From: Phaseolus vulgaris
Lineage: Eukaryota > Streptophyta > Magnoliopsida > Fabales > Fabaceae
NCBI RefSeq assembly: GCF_000499845.2
Contig: NC_023749.2
Coordinates: 12,613,625 to 12,677,624, forward strand
Length of the DNA: 64,000 nt
Direction: 5' to 3'
Shown: piece after piece, positions 21,174-33,982 of the stretch
Numbering within the stretch: the stretch's first letter is position 1
Layout of the letters: the number at the start of each line of letters is the position of its first letter
Translations under genes and position numbers: made by a program
The notes under the pieces: generated by a model
What the model saw: the letters and a program-made list of their open reading frames with translations, nothing else
The model's database searches: none
What the model was told of the DNA's origin: nothing

Positions 21174-21559
21174 ACTATCAACATTTTAGGAGTTTAAGTT
21201 ACACCTTCTTAAACCTAACACTCTTTATTTAGTTAGATCAAAATAGAGTGAAAGCAAAACTATACTAATAAGAAAAGATAAACAGTTAAGCCGTGTTCAA
21301 ATAATGTTTTTAATGAGAACTTATAAAAGAAATGAATAAGAAGATATACTAAGTTAATTGCTATAGTTGTTGGGGATGAGAAAATCACTTACTCTATTTA
21401 GTCGAGCTGAAAAAAAAGTTACAATGAACCATACGAATAATAAATGGTAATAGTAAATAAAAAGTATGAAGTAAACTTCTTTTAAGTTAAGTATACAAAC
21501 TGCAGTGGAGCAAGTATGAATAGGGCCATGTTCAGATATGAACAAATATTCGTTGAAAT

Positions 21560-22769
21560 TGTTGACTAAAATGGATGGATTTGATGTGCTCAAAGCTCAA
21601 AGATCAACCTTGAAGACTGCAAAATTGTGCATGTGTGTCTGTGTTTAGGTTGATTTTGTTGTATATTCATCACTATGCATTATGATTCAAGACATCTCTA
21701 AGAAAACGTTTTTAAAGCCAGTTATGTTTTTAAATAGTTGATCCAAGTTTTTAATCGACCAAAATCACTTATACTGAAGCTTTGTAACTTTATTAAAGTA
21801 TTTTAACAGGTTGATTTATCGTATCAACTGACTGAAAATACTAAAGTATTTTTCATGATTTAAAAGTCAAATGTTTTAATACTTGACCTTAAGATTTTAA
21901 TATTAAGTGTTTTTGTCTTTTTTGTTTAATGAAATCAACCAGTTAATTGAATAAATAAATCAAGTGTTTTAAGTTGATTTCTTTTGTTAAAAGAAAAATA
22001 GTTAGTTATTTTAAAGAATCAATTAAATACTTTTAGTAGATTTTTGTTTTGATTACCAATCTGATTTTAATTGACACAACTATTTCTAGTAAAAGGAAAA
22101 AGTATTTTGGAAATCTTTGTAACTAATGAAAAGGTGTTTTCTAAACATTTTAAAGTAACGAAATTCTTGAGAAAATAAATTGCAAAAAGATTCTTTGAGT
22201 TCTTAGAGATTATTTTTAATCTTGGATCATTCTGATTTGTGAAGAAGTTTTTCCTGAGTTTGTAATTTGTTGTGTTCATATTTTGTGAAAGACTCTGATG
22301 CTTTCATTTCATATTTTCTCTGTTCTTAGGCAAATCCAGATAGGGTTTCAACTTTTTTTGTTGTGTTTGTGAGAGTTTTCTTTTCTTGAAAGGTTCAAGG
22401 AACAAAGTTCTTGTGTGTAGTTCTTGTTTAGTATTTGATTTTGTGTTTTGTGAAATCTCAGTGTGTTCAATGGAGATTAGATGTATCTCTTGTTTAAGAG
22501 TGAACCAATATAAATTTCTTGTGTGATTTTATCTATCTCTATCCTTTTACTGTACTGTTTTTTTTTATAGTAATTCAATCGGTTAAAAAACATAACAACT
22601 AATTTATATTCTATTTTTATGTGTGCTTCTCTTTTACAATCGATTGAACAATGATTTCAGTTGGTTGATTTTTATGAAATTTACAATTTGACTTAAACGT
22701 TTGTGAAATTTGTGAAAATATATTGAAAATAATTCACCCCTTCTTGTTTTTAAGTCACATATTCTAACA
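21560..22769 (+). repeat. Solo LTR of a Copia-like family (family C)
   Basis: The 1210-bp segment begins TGTTGAC and ends CTAACA, with GAAAT duplicated at 21555-21559 and 22770-22774. Its 3' part has GAGTGAACCAATATAAAT (TATA-like at 22509-22514), matching the promoter block of families A and B. It also contains motif pairs such as 22637 and 22658 (21 bp) and 22576 and 22596 (20 bp). No internal region is attached. Confidence 0.9.
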
Positions 22770-22774
22770 GAAAT

Positions 22775-23345
22775 ATTGTTTATAGAATAAAAATAATGAA
22801 GAGGGGGAAAGTCCAATGATGAAAAAGGAAATGTAGATGTTTAGATTGAAGAAAACCAAGCCCTGGTGTTGCTCACCATAAAAGTGTTACAACTATCAGA
22901 AATAATCCAGGATTAAACATGAAATTACCTTGATCCAAACGAAAATACATTTTACATGAGAGTTGACAATTATTTGAATGAATTTCTTTTTTTTTTCTTG
23001 CTAATCTCAATTCTCTGAACCAGTTTTTATCATTCTAACATCAGTCAGGAAAGAAAACTAAATTACTAGTTATTAGTAGCTCTCTAGTCACATAGGGGAG
23101 AACTCCAAACAGGATATGAGGAGAAAAAATATAAATCACAGATTACTACATGGTATTCCACTTTATTACTCACAAGCTTGCTATCTCCAGTTTTTAGAAA
23201 CAAACATTCAAGTTTCAGATATCCTAATTCAGAAACATCATTGACCGATTGAAAACTGACATGAATAGATAATTAATGTTGAAAGTTAAGAAGATTTAAA
23301 GCAAGCTTAAGGAATGTAGATAATGCATTGTTTACTTTGACATGG
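22775..23345. other. Non-coding AT-rich stretch
   Basis: Nothing recognised apart from the flanks of the solo LTR and of the gag stub. Confidence 0.5.
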
Positions 23346-23349
23346 GATG

Positions 23350-23895
23350 TGTAGTGTTGAATTTACGCTTTAAGAGAATGATTTGGAGTTCACTAAAAAA
23401 AAAGTCATATTTACCGATGGATGGTTTACTCACATGGAACCTTTTTTGTACATCAGTTATGGTTAATCATGTTTCATCCTGAACAATTCTTAATCTTGGA
23501 TAAGAGCATCCTTCCTTGCTTTTTTGACGTCATCAATTCCTTCATGTGTGACATCCAAGATGTCCCACATCTCCTTGGCCGAATTGAACTGTGAAACCCT
23601 ATAAAACTCATCCATATTTAAAGCAGATGTAATAATATTTTTTGCCACAAAATCATATTGAGCTTTATTCTTTTCACTTCCAGACCATTCAGACCATGCT
23701 TTCTTAACATTTTCCTTTTTAACCACATGCATAGGAATAAAAGGACCATTCACAACAACATCCCATATACCAATATCAATAGACTCCATAAAGATCTTCA
23801 TCCTAACTTTCCAGAAAGCATAATTCACCACCAAACATAAGAGGTCTATTAATAGACACACCTTCAGCAAACGACAACTTAAACTCAACCATATT
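23350..23895 (-). pseudogene. Copia gag N-terminal fragment (family D)
   Basis: The minus strand encodes the first part of a SIRE-like gag: FWKVRMKIFMESIDIGIWD, EMWDILDVTHEGIDDVK and ALIQD. A stop follows at 23490. Homology then continues through a frameshift to about 23350 (DVQKRF in another frame), where it fades. It is closest in layout to the family B gag. The upstream LTR and primer binding site are present, so this is the 5' end of an element whose remainder is gone. Confidence 0.8.
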
Positions 23896-23940
23896 TGAAA
23901 AAATTTGATTAAATTTCAAGCCCTAGCTCTAGATACCAAT

Positions 23941-24509
23941 TGTTGAATTAATGGGGGGGCTAAGTTTAAGAGGGGGTGAATTTTCTTGGAGAATTGCATG
24001 AAGTTGGCGGAAACTTAATGGATGAATGAGGCAAGGAGAAGTTCTAAGAAGACGTAGATTTCTTGGAGTAGCCGTGAGGTGTAGCGAGAGTGATTGGTGA
24101 GGCCAAATCACTTGGAAAAAGAGGGAAGAGATAAAGGTTCTATCTTAGAGAGGCTAGACAAAGGAGAGCTAAGGATTACAATTTCAACAGGATAACTCTT
24201 ATGTATTGATCTAAATTTTCAATAGCCAAGCACCTACTTTTATAGGTATAGAGGCTGGCTAAAGGTTACAAGAAAAAGTGTGAGAAAATTCAAAAAGAAA
24301 GCATTCAAACTTGGTGCCTACTTGAGTCACACGACAAGCAGGGGTGATCTGTGCACCTTGTGACCTAATTAGGTCTAATGACCTGCCTAGGGTTTAATGT
24401 GGGCTATAATTAAGTCCAATTATATCCTAGGAAAGTTTTAGAAACCTAATCCTAACCCTAATCTATTCAAGGGCAAAATACAAGCCAAAATTTTAATATA
24501 CTTCTAACA
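23941..24509 (-). repeat. 5' LTR of the family D stub
   Basis: Begins TGTTG and ends TAACA (569 bp). The minus-strand primer site TGGTATCTAGAGC lies just inside (about 23927-23939). The LTR is much shorter than those of families A and B. A target duplication cannot be tested because the other end of the element is absent. Confidence 0.75.
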
Positions 24510-24639
24510 AGAAATTTAAATTCTAATATATATTGTACCACTAGGTTATGGCTCTTTCAAACATGTATAAAAGAATGTCTCTACCATCAGTACCAGAGTC
24601 TCACTCCTCTTGGATTCTTCTAGCCATTACCCTAGTAGG

Positions 24640-24960
24640 TGGTCATGAGCTGAGGGCTTTGCCATAAATTCAAGCTTTAAGCATAAAATGAAAATAACAA
24701 TGTCAAATAAAAGCATAATGTTATAGATAAATATCACCTCAATACATAAGAGTTTGAAACAATTACATTCAATCCCAAAGGAAATGAATTAGCCACTCAT
24801 GGTAGCCATTATATGAACCAAAAGATTATTGAAATAAAAAGAAGAAGATCTAGAGCATTTCTCATTGACAACTGCCTCCTAGGGTTTCCTCTCTCTTCCA
24901 TTCTCTTTGCCTTACGCTCTTATTTCACTTAATTGGGCTTGTGTTAAGTGACATCTCTAT
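24640..24960 (-). repeat. Probable Gypsy LTR fragment
   Basis: As reverse complement the segment resembles part of the solo LTR at 27788-28849, especially the string CAAACTCTTATGTATTGAGG. The ends are not defined. Confidence 0.45.
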
Positions 24961-25179
24961 TCATAATATATTCATTTGCTTCATCTCTCCTTAAATTCCT
25001 AAAAATAATACAAAATTGGGAATAAATAATTTTATTAATCTCATAACTCCAAAATATATTATTAAAGTTTAATTTTTCAAATTAGGGTTGAGTCATAGCT
25101 TAGTCAAAAATTAAAATCAATAAATGTCTAACTTTTTGCATGAAATTTCACTAAATAATGACACTTATCATATCCCAAC

Positions 25180-25870
25180 TAGTTTTAAGAAATGAAAGTT
25201 CATACCATCTGCCTCAGACTCTTAATGTTCCCATATTGGTTAATAGCCTCCCATATTTCCCACTCCTCGACTTTACTTGTGGTTTTCCTATTATCCTCTT
25301 AAGATAGTGACGGGAACTTAATTTCATCAAGGCTTAATCTAGTATCATGTGTTGATGTGAACCTGTTCTAATAAATTTCTTGTACTACTTGTTTGACCTA
25401 TTCATGTTCTTCACACCAGTTGCCATTAATATCTAGTCCTCACATATCATTTTTCATTCTCCTCCACTTTATCCTATCATCGAAGTATTTAGAGTTGGTA
25501 TCTCCATGTACTAACCAATTAGTTCTAGCCTTTTGATTCAACATAGATAATTCTTTCCTCTTGACCAGTTTTAGAACACTTAAAACTTTCATCTTGTCAA
25601 CTCTCATGTCATCCCCTAAGGTGCTCTCAGAATCCAACTTATTTAGGTCTTCTAGCCTCCTAATTAGTTGTTGCTTAATAGAATTAATACTCCTAAAAAA
25701 TATTTATTCCAAGATTTCAAATAATTTTTTAGTCTTTTCAATTTTTTCTTTAGTGCTTATAACTAGTTCCTAACTTCAACATATGAGTTCCAACATGTTT
25801 TTGTTAGATCTTTAAACCCTGAGACTCTATTCCATACATTTAGGATCCTAAAAGGTTTTGACCCCTAATC
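25180..25870 (-). pseudogene. LINE fragment between endonuclease and RT
   Basis: The minus strand 25637-25440 encodes KRKELSMLNQKARTNWLVHGDTNSKYF, shortened here as WLVHGDTNSKYF with IKWRRMKNDM, the conserved linker before the plant L1 RT. It continues with stops and shifts into DINGNWCEEHEQV and, near 25210, an ADGMNFHF string corresponding to the start of the RT (normally PGPDG). It is a small internal piece with no identifiable element ends. Neighbouring sequence gives no target duplication. Confidence 0.75.
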
Positions 25871-25912
25871 TACAACCGCTGATTTTAAGACTAAAGCAAA
25901 GTAATCAGTCAC

Positions 25913-25956
25913 TTATTGATCAATGATCAGTGAATTATTGATCAATGATCAGTGAT
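25913..25956 (+). repeat. Tandem repeat, 22 bp x 2
   Basis: TTATTGATCAATGATCAGTG occurs at 25913 and 25935. Each unit contains the near-palindrome TGATCAATGATCA. Confidence 0.9.
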
Positions 25957-26117
25957 AAGAAGAAGATATTATTGCTCATTTCCTTTTTTTTTTCCTTGTT
26001 TCACTATTTTGTTGTGATCTCCTTTTAACTATGGTTTGTTGTTTCTTCCATGAATCGACAATGTGGATCTCATTGCCAAGAATTATATGATATTAAGGTC
26101 CTTCCTTTGTTTTAGGT

Positions 26118-27727
26118 CACTACAAAAAATAATGTATTTGGTAGCGGTTTTAATATGGAAGTTATTAAAAACTGTCACAATTTTCGGTATAATACGACAC
26201 CTTAATATTTTAAATAAACATTTACAAGTGTCACTTAATACATAGACCAATTTTTCCCTCCAACGTTTTTTATTCCCTCCATAACATTAATCTCTTACGG
26301 AATTGTGTATACGAAAAATCCTATTTCCCCCCAAAACATTTTTATTTCCTGGGAAATTTTGTGAGACTTTCAAACTTTCAAACCCTGAGTTTGAAACCCT
26401 AATTTCGAATATTTGAACCTCAATTCCAAAAATTGCTTTCTATGAACCTCAATCCCAAAAATTGTTCTCTTTAAACCCTACCCCTCACTTTCAAACCTAT
26501 GAGAATTTATGTCTTCAAACCCTATCCCTCACCAAAATTGAGTATTTGTCACCCTCACTGTCACGGGTAATCGTCATTGTCACCATAACCATCAGCCGTC
26601 AACTCAAAACCTCACCGACGTCGATAAGTAACCTATATTTACCGATTATACCTATGTTTTTAAAATCACTAGCGGGTGTGACAAACAAGGTTCCCAATGA
26701 AGCAGGGAGTGTTGACCCCTGGTCATTTCCAACTCTTGCTCCATAGAGGCACTTCGTGGATACAGAAGGCGCAATGGAGAACTTAGAAGGAAGTTTGTTC
26801 GTGGATGAATTGTTAGCCTTTACCTCTGTTTTGAACTTGGTTATTATGAAGAAGGGCAATAGTGATTTTCCAGGTCTCATGAATATTGAAAAGCCAAGGA
26901 TGAGGGGGCCAAAAAAAGCATAAAAATTTCAAAAAGTCATTTAATTTGTCCAATGATGATGTGAGAAAGTATTTAAACATTGAAATTCTTAACTTCCAAT
27001 TATTTATTATTTATTTCAAACACCAGTTGTTGGAAGTGGTGCTCCATCACCTAATCAAGTATTAGGATTAAGTGTTGGAAGCAAAACTGATTAAGGAAGA
27101 TATGAAAGCAAAACTAATTAGGGATATAGGATGAACATGTTGAAATGGTTGCACTAGTCTAAATGTTATGATATTTAAAATTATTTTGTGTGTTTTCCTT
27201 ACTTTTGAATAACTATGTATCAACTTTGTTCTATTTATCAATGCAATGAATGAATGCTTATAACTTTCTATAGTATTTAATTTTATTAGTATTATTAAAT
27301 AGTATTATAATTAAATATGTTTAGTTGTTCAATTATGCAAATGAGATTATACAAATTGGTTGTCAAATTCCATTTATTTGGTATTCAAATTAAATCAGTT
27401 GAAATTGACGTATTATTTTGTAAAAACTTATTATAACACTGACACTTAAAAACATCACATTATACCGTATATAATGGCATTTACATGCGTCGTGTTTTGC
27501 ACTGAAATCCTTCTCAATGAAAGAAATTGCGACAATTTTGACCGAAATTAATTACAGAAAAAAACCACCACTTTATACAAAGTGTTAAATGGCGGGTGTT
27601 GCAGCGGCTCGCATAAGACCTCCATATTAAACTTTGTGGCGGTCAGTTCTATGGCGATTTGGGGAACAACTACATGCGTTTATTGTGGTGTTTATAAATG
27701 TCATTTTATACACACTTTTTTGTAGTG
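26118..27727. mobile_element. Non-autonomous CACTA (En/Spm-type) transposon
   Basis: The ends are perfect inverted repeats of 12 bp: CACTACAAAAAA at 26118 and TTTTTTGTAGTG ending at 27727. The flanking triplets are GGT and GGC, an imperfect 3-bp target duplication. At 1610 bp it is too short to encode a CACTA transposase, and I see no transposase domain. The 5' subterminal sequence resembles 56404-56530. The middle (26460-26880) contains a weak open stretch that may be host-derived sequence, but I cannot identify it. Confidence 0.85.
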
Positions 27728-27787
27728 GGCCAAGAATGAAAAAAAAAACACTACACACAAAATAACAACTTTAGCCATAAAACACAT

Positions 27788-28849
27788 TGATAAGTGCCTA
27801 ATTTCAGTAATATTTCATATTAAAATATAGGCACTTATGAGAATTTATTGCTAATATACATATAAAATAATCCTTAATTTATGAATTTATACCTTTTTAT
27901 ATTTTTATGATCTTTATTTGAATAAGAGTATTTTATTCCCAAATTTGGTGTTAATTTTAGACTTCTAAGAAAGATTGGAGATTTGGATTAAAGATGAATG
28001 ATTTGAGCTATAAAGACAAAGAAAGATTGGGCTTTTTTTATGTTTTATCATTTAGCCCATTAGTGCGACACAGAAAACAACCTAACCCTAGAAAACTAGG
28101 ATAAATAGAGGGCTAGAGGCTCAACTGTAGTGTGTCAGATTGAGAGGAAAACACCATAGAGTGAATTGTAACCAATTGGGAGAATGGAAGGTGCTAGAAG
28201 TATGCGTAGCTAATTCTACCCTTTGGATTGGGAGTAATCTGTTCAAACTCTTATGTATTGAGGTGATATTTTATATATTAATATTCAGTTCTTGATTGAT
28301 TATTGGTATTATTGTTTTACTTTAAACTTTCTGTGACAAATTGAGAATCTTAAATCTGACCGAGAGGTATTTTTAGGGTTCGGACCTAAACATCAATACT
28401 TAGCATATTTGAGTGCTAGAGATAGACTTGAAATGTTAATTACCATTAACGTCTGATTGTGATTTCTAAGTTGTTTTTATAAGTATGCGAGAGATCGATA
28501 TTTATGAAACATTCTTAAGAATTTTATATGCGAGAGATCGATATAAATGAATTTTCTACGGGCATCAATTTCAATCAAAGAACTTAATATTAACATGTTA
28601 ATCAAAATACATGAGAGTGGGAGAGATGAAACCTAATCCCTATTTTTCCAATTGAAGCAACTAATTCTTTGTTTGTTTTCTTATTGATCAGTGCCAACAC
28701 ACTCAATTCAACACTCTCTTTTTATTGTTTTGTTGTTATATTTAGCGATTGTACTTGATAATTCACTGTTCCTTGTGGGATCGATATCCGTCCTTAGAGA
28801 CAATTATTACTTCTGACAAACGCGGTGCACTTTCCGTAAAAAGTCATCA
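27788..28849 (+). repeat. Gypsy-type solo LTR
   Basis: The 1062-bp segment begins TGATAAGTG and ends CATCA, with CACAT duplicated at 27783-27787 and 28850-28854. It resembles the Athila-like LTR at 59052-60031 along its length, including AGATTGAGAGGAAAACACCA and the end region CCGTCCTTAGAGACAATTATT. No internal sequence is attached. Confidence 0.92.
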
Positions 28850-28854
28850 CACAT

Positions 28855-29254
28855 ACATAACATAAAATCACAAACCCCTGTAATAGATACAAACCCATGT
28901 AATAGATACACAAAAACACAAACATGCTTAAGAAAAAAATCCAAAATTAAATAATGATGATGTAGATGAATTGATGGCACGTGTTTTCGGCAAACAAGGT
29001 AGTGCAACATTACCTCCTTCATTTACATTAACTTATAATCCTAATTTACATTATCATGATCTAGAGTTATAATTTAAATTTGTGTTAGATTGATTAGCAT
29101 ATGTTTTTACTTCTGTGGGATGCTAATGGTTTTGTTTTGTCATCTTCCCATTTAAAAATGCCTTTTCTGTTAGCCAATATATTAGTATTCTTTTTTTCAA
29201 TGTTGTTCAACAAAGTTGTTTTAAATCTTAAAATTTGTGACTTATTGCTAAATG
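28855..29254. other. Short non-coding gap
   Basis: Contains a small tandem repeat of about 19 bp near 28876-28912 (CATGTAATAGATACA type). Nothing else recognised. Confidence 0.5.
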
Positions 29255-29259
29255 GTTGC

Positions 29260-29503
29260 TGAAAGAATATTTTCTGTTTTATTCAATTTGTCCTTCATCT
29301 ATAGCAATGATACATATATATAACCATAGCATTAGAACCGTACAGATTCTTTTTCTAACATAACATCTGTAATTAAGACTAATTATAGACCCATTAATAG
29401 TGATTATATTCCTATAATTAAGTCTAATTATAGACTCATTAATAGTGATTATATTCCTGTAATTAAGTCTAATTAAGTCTAATAATGATTTTGTCCGGTA
29501 ATA
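29260..29503 (-). repeat. 3' LTR of the Copia element
   Basis: 244 bp, TGAAAG to GGTAATA on the plus strand. The minus-strand start is TATTACC, so the usual TG is TA. Inside, a 45-bp unit around TAATTAAG is repeated in tandem (29370 and 29415). Confidence 0.93.
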
Positions 29504-29514
29504 TCCCCCTCAAG
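29504..29514 (-). other. Polypurine tract of the Copia element
   Basis: Minus strand CTTGAGGGGGA immediately before the 3' LTR. The gag-pol stop codon (29510-29512) lies within it. Confidence 0.9.
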
Positions 29515-32500
29515 TTGGAGCATGTAAGTCTTGAATGCCCAACTTGACCAAGATGGCTCCAAACTTTTTAGCACCGAGAGCTTTGGTGAAAAGGTCAGCT
29601 AGTTGTGTATGTGTGGGCACATAGGATGGAAGAAGGCGCTTGTGAATGATTTCATCTCGAACAAGGTGGCAGTCAACTTCAATGTGTTTGGTGCGTTCGT
29701 GGAAGACCGGGTTTTTAGCAATGTGAAGTGCTGCTTGACTATCACAATAAAGACGAATTGGGTCAGGATGAGGAACATGTAGAGAAGCGAGAATGTCTTT
29801 AATCCACTTTAATTCTCGGGTGGTCTTAGCCATTGATCGATATTCAGCCTCAGCAGAGGAGGCAAAAACCGTTTGTTGTTTCTGGGTTTTCCAAGAGATT
29901 GGGGAAGTGCCGAGTTGAATAAACCATCCGGTGAGAGATTTCCGTGTCAATGGACAACTTGCCCAATCAGAATCACACCACCCAAAGAGTTGTAAGTTGT
30001 TCTCTCGAGGTAGGAGTATTCCTTGTCCAGGATGCCCCTTTAAATATCGAACAACACGAAGAGCAGCTTGCCAATGCTCGGAGCGTGGATTTTGCATAAA
30101 TTGAGATAAAGCTTGGACACTGTAGGCAAGGTCAGGTCGAGTGAAACACAGATAAATTAACCTCCCAACAAGTCTACGATAAGTAGCCGGGTCAGAAAGA
30201 AAAGAACCAGTAGCGGAGCTCAATTTGTGATTTTCTTCCCATGGTGTAGTGGCGGGCTTCGCACCCAACAATCCGACTTCAGTAATGATATCTAAGGCAT
30301 ATTTCCTCTGACAAAGGAAGATTCCGTTGGGGGAGCGAGCAACTTCAACCCCCAGGAAGTACTTGAGGCGGCCTAAATCTTTCATATGAAAGCATTGATT
30401 TAAGTAGCCTTTAAAACATTGGATGGCAGTACCATTATTCCCTGCAATCACAAGATCATCAACGTAGACTAGCACAACCAACTGTATGTCATTATTATTG
30501 AGAGTAAACAGGGAATGATCCTTTGGGGATTGTTGGAAGCCGTAACGAGTGAGAGAAGAAGATAGTTTAGCAAACCAACACCTGGGGGCCTGTCGGAGGC
30601 CATATAGAGACTTTTGAAGCTTGCACACTGCCCCTGGTTGAGATTCTTGGAAGCCAGGAGGGAGTTTCATATAAACCTCATCATCAAGATCACCATGGAG
30701 AAACGCATTGTGAACGTCCATCTGATGAAGCTCCCAATCTTTTGCGGCTGCTACTGCTAGAGTTGTGCGAATGGTTACCGTCTTTACGATAGGAGAAAAC
30801 GTCTCGTTGTAATCCAAACCCTCCACTTGATGATTGCCAAGAATTACCAATCGAGCCTTGAATCTTTCAATTGTTCCATCCGAGTTGTATTTGATTTTGT
30901 AGATCCATTTACACCCAAGTGCCTTCTTTCCAGGAGGGAGAGCGGTGAGTTTTCAGGTGTCATTGAGTTCGAGAGCATGAATCTCCTGTGTCATAGCATC
31001 ACGCCACCGGGGTTCTCGGACCGCTTGAGAAAAGAACAGGGGTTCCTGCTCGGTGTGTAAAGAGGCAAGAAAACTTTGATGATGTTTAGAAAAGGAATCA
31101 CAATTCACAAAATCATGTATAGGATACGAAACACCTGAGGATTCTGTTGAAGGAGGTGACGGAACAGAGGGGCTTGACGGTATCGTGGTGGCTGCGACAA
31201 AATCGCGTAACCGTACGGAAGGCAGCTTCGCGCGATGCCCTCATCCAAGGGGAACCGCGACCGTCAGCGGTGGTGAAGAAACCGACGGCGCCGTCTCCGT
31301 CGGACGCGGCGGTGGATCCGCGGGTAGCCTCGAGGCTTCTATACACGGATCGGAGTCGTTGATAGTGTGGTCGAAGTCATCTGTGAGGGTAGCATCCTCC
31401 TTGGCTGGGATGGGAGATGCAATGGGTTGGTTGACGATGCATTCATCTAGGTTTGAGGAGGCAACTTCATGAAGAAAATGTGGGTCCGTTTCAGTTTCTA
31501 AAGAGTTGGCAATAATTGGGTTTTGCAATGGTGGTGCAGTGTCCATCTTTTTGGCTTCAAAATATGGAAATTTATTTTCGAAAAAATGTACATCACGAGA
31601 GACAAAAAAAGTTTCTGTTTCCAAATCAAATAATTTCCATCCTTTTTGGCCATATGGATACCCGACAAACACACATTTTCGGCTACGACTATCAAATTTA
31701 TCCCGGTGTCTATTTTGATTATGAGCATAACATAATGAACCAAATACTCGTAAGTGCGCGTAACTGGGTACACATCCATGGATCACTTCATAAGGGGCTT
31801 TTCCTTTTAGAATGGAGGATGGTGTGAGATTGATTAAGTAGCCTGCAGTCAAAACGCATTCCCCCCAAAATTTAATGGGAAGATTGCCTTGAAACCGTAA
31901 TGACCGAGCAACATTCAGAATATGCCGATGCTTGCGTTCGACGCGTCCATTTTGTTGCGGGGTCCCGACACAGGAAGTTTGGTGAAGGATACCTTGTTGA
32001 ATGAAATATTGTTTTAGACACATGAATTCGGTTCCATTGTCAGAGCGAACCATTTTAACACATTTGTTGTATTGCCTCTCAACGAGTGTGAAATTTTTTT
32101 TCAAAGTCACTGATACCTCTGTTTTTTCTTTTAACAAATAGATCCAAACTGCCCGTGAACAATCATCCACAATTGTCAAAAAATATGAAGCACCACAGGA
32201 TGAAGGAGTTTTATAAGGACCCCATAAGTCACAATGAATTAAATCAAAAATATTCAAAGCTTGATGCGCACTTAAGAAAAACTTATCTCTCGTTTGTTTC
32301 GATTTTTCACAAACTTCACAAACTTTATTCAACTCATCACGAGTACATTTCCCACTTATATCAGGAAGCATTTGCACAATCTTAAATGACGGATGTCCTA
32401 ATCTTTGGTGCTAAAGTGCTAGTTGATTTTTCATCTTGACATGACATGCTTGAGTCTTCCGTACCCCACGATACCAATAAAGCCCATCTTTCCGTTCACC

Positions 32501-33919
32501 TGCTCCAATCAGCGTCCTCGAAGTGCGGTCCTGTATAATACACAATTTATCAGTGAATGTTACAACACAATTTTCTTCATCCGTCAATTGAGGTACTGAA
32601 AGTAAATTGCATTTTAATTTGGGAACATAAAGGACATTTTTCAATTCAAGTCCTTCTTCAAGAGTCACTGTTCCCTGTTCGCAAGCTAGAACACGTTCAC
32701 CATCGGGTAACCCTACGGGGCACCCTTGTATAGTTTCCTTTTCACTCAAATTTTCCAGTGACCCGGTCATATGGTTTGATGCCCCACTGTCAATAATCCA
32801 CAAATCCCAAATGCTCTTACCAGTCATTTTCTCTGATTCATTTGATTTTTGTTTGCTGATCATATCAACCAGTACCTTCCATTGTTCATTGGTCAGACCT
32901 GCCATCTCAAGTTTCTTGTCATCATTGTTGGCTTGACTGTTGCTTCCACTAGCGTGTGCCACATTTGCACCTTTGTTTCGCATCCCTTGGCGTCCCCTGT
33001 CGTTCCATTTGCCTTCACTTTTTGGTCTGTCACCCCACCATTCGGGATATCCGATCAATTGGAAGCATCCCTTCATGTCGTGACCATTTTTACCACAATG
33101 ACTGCACGTCATTAATTTTTCTACCATATCTCCACGCCCTTTTTCTTTGTAGTTGGCCTGCATCGCGAGACCCACGACCAACCCCCTTTCTTCCGTTGAT
33201 TTGGCCATCATTCTCACTCTTTCTTCTAGTACCAACATAGCATATACGCGGTTCAGAGACGGCAATGGGTCTGAGGCCAGAATGTTTGATCTTACTGTCC
33301 CGTAGCTTGCGTCATCCAACCCCATAAGGAGTTGATGAACCTTCTCTTCCTCCCTTCGTTTTTCCAACTGAGCACCAATCCCACACTTGCATCCACCACA
33401 CGTACAAGATGGAATTTTGTCACTGTTAGCAAGCTCATCCCAAAGGACCTTCAATTTTCCAAAGTAAGTTGCCACCACCATTCCCTCCTGCTTGCATCTT
33501 GACAAGTCCGACCTTAGTTGTTGAATTCTAGGTCCATTCACGACCGAGAATCTTTCTTTAATGTCTTCCCACAAGTTATGTGCAGTCTCAGCATATGCTA
33601 CTGTGGATCGTAAGCTTGGTTCAATGGTGTTTAGAATCCAAGAGACAATCATGGACTGCACGATCCACCAATCTTCAAGGTCGGGTGCCTCATCCTCTGG
33701 TTGGATATGTGTTCCAAAGCCCCATTTTCTCCGGGCACGAAGCGAGATCTTTACTGCTCTTGCCCATTCGTCGTAATTTTCTCCGCGCAATTGGACTTGC
33801 GTGATTATGTTTCTGGGATTGTCACTCGCGTTGAGATCATATGGCGAGTAGGTCTTCTTAGCACCTCCTCCTTCGTGCTCTGCTTTGTTGGCATTATTCT
33901 TTTCTGGTGCATCTGCCAT
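29510..33919 (-). pseudogene. Copia gag-pol polyprotein with three in-frame stops
   Basis: One frame of about 1470 codons, 64 bp inside the 5' LTR, holds every domain: gag core (ENYDEWARAVKISLRARRKW), zinc knuckle CSHCGKNGHDMKGC near residue 275, protease IIDSGASNHMTG near 375, integrase with HQRLGHPS, CEVCEKSKQT, the catalytic Asp residues in FDLIHCDLWGP and VRSDNGTEF and Glu in NGRVERKHRH, then RT (MDVHNAFLHGDL, YVDDLVIAG) and RNase H (SSAEAEYRSM, YCDSQAALHIAKNP). The frame is interrupted by stops at 32409-32411, 31241-31243 and 30953-30955. The first and last sit where related elements have tryptophan, a single G-to-A change each. I saw no frameshift. The pieces between stops are otherwise well conserved. 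Confidence 0.92.
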
Positions 33920-33970
33920 GGTTGTGCACCGTTGCCTTTGCTTTGTGTTTGTCGGGTATCAGAGTTTTGT

Positions 33971-33982
33971 GCTCTGATACCA
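33971..33982 (-). other. Primer binding site of the Copia element
   Basis: Minus strand TGGTATCAGAGC directly next to the LTR, the standard complement of the plant initiator-methionine tRNA 3' end. Confidence 0.95.

Larger units (their letters stand above)
19681..21554. other. AT-rich stretch without genes
   Basis: No coding signal. It holds two short dispersed repeats (20434-20512 and 21083-21173). The region 20600-20720 has a string resembling LTR text of Copia elements (TGGTTCAACC, then ATCCATGACAAAGTTCACTG), too weak to name. Confidence 0.5.

Noticed and set aside
26462..26746. Plus-strand ORF of 94 codons inside the CACTA element
   Set aside because: No recognised domain or support; it could be chance. 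Mentioned only as possible captured sequence.
31147..31472. Overlapping plus-strand ORFs of 70-95 codons
   Set aside because: They lie opposite the Copia gag-pol frame, which has clear domains; these are antisense shadows.
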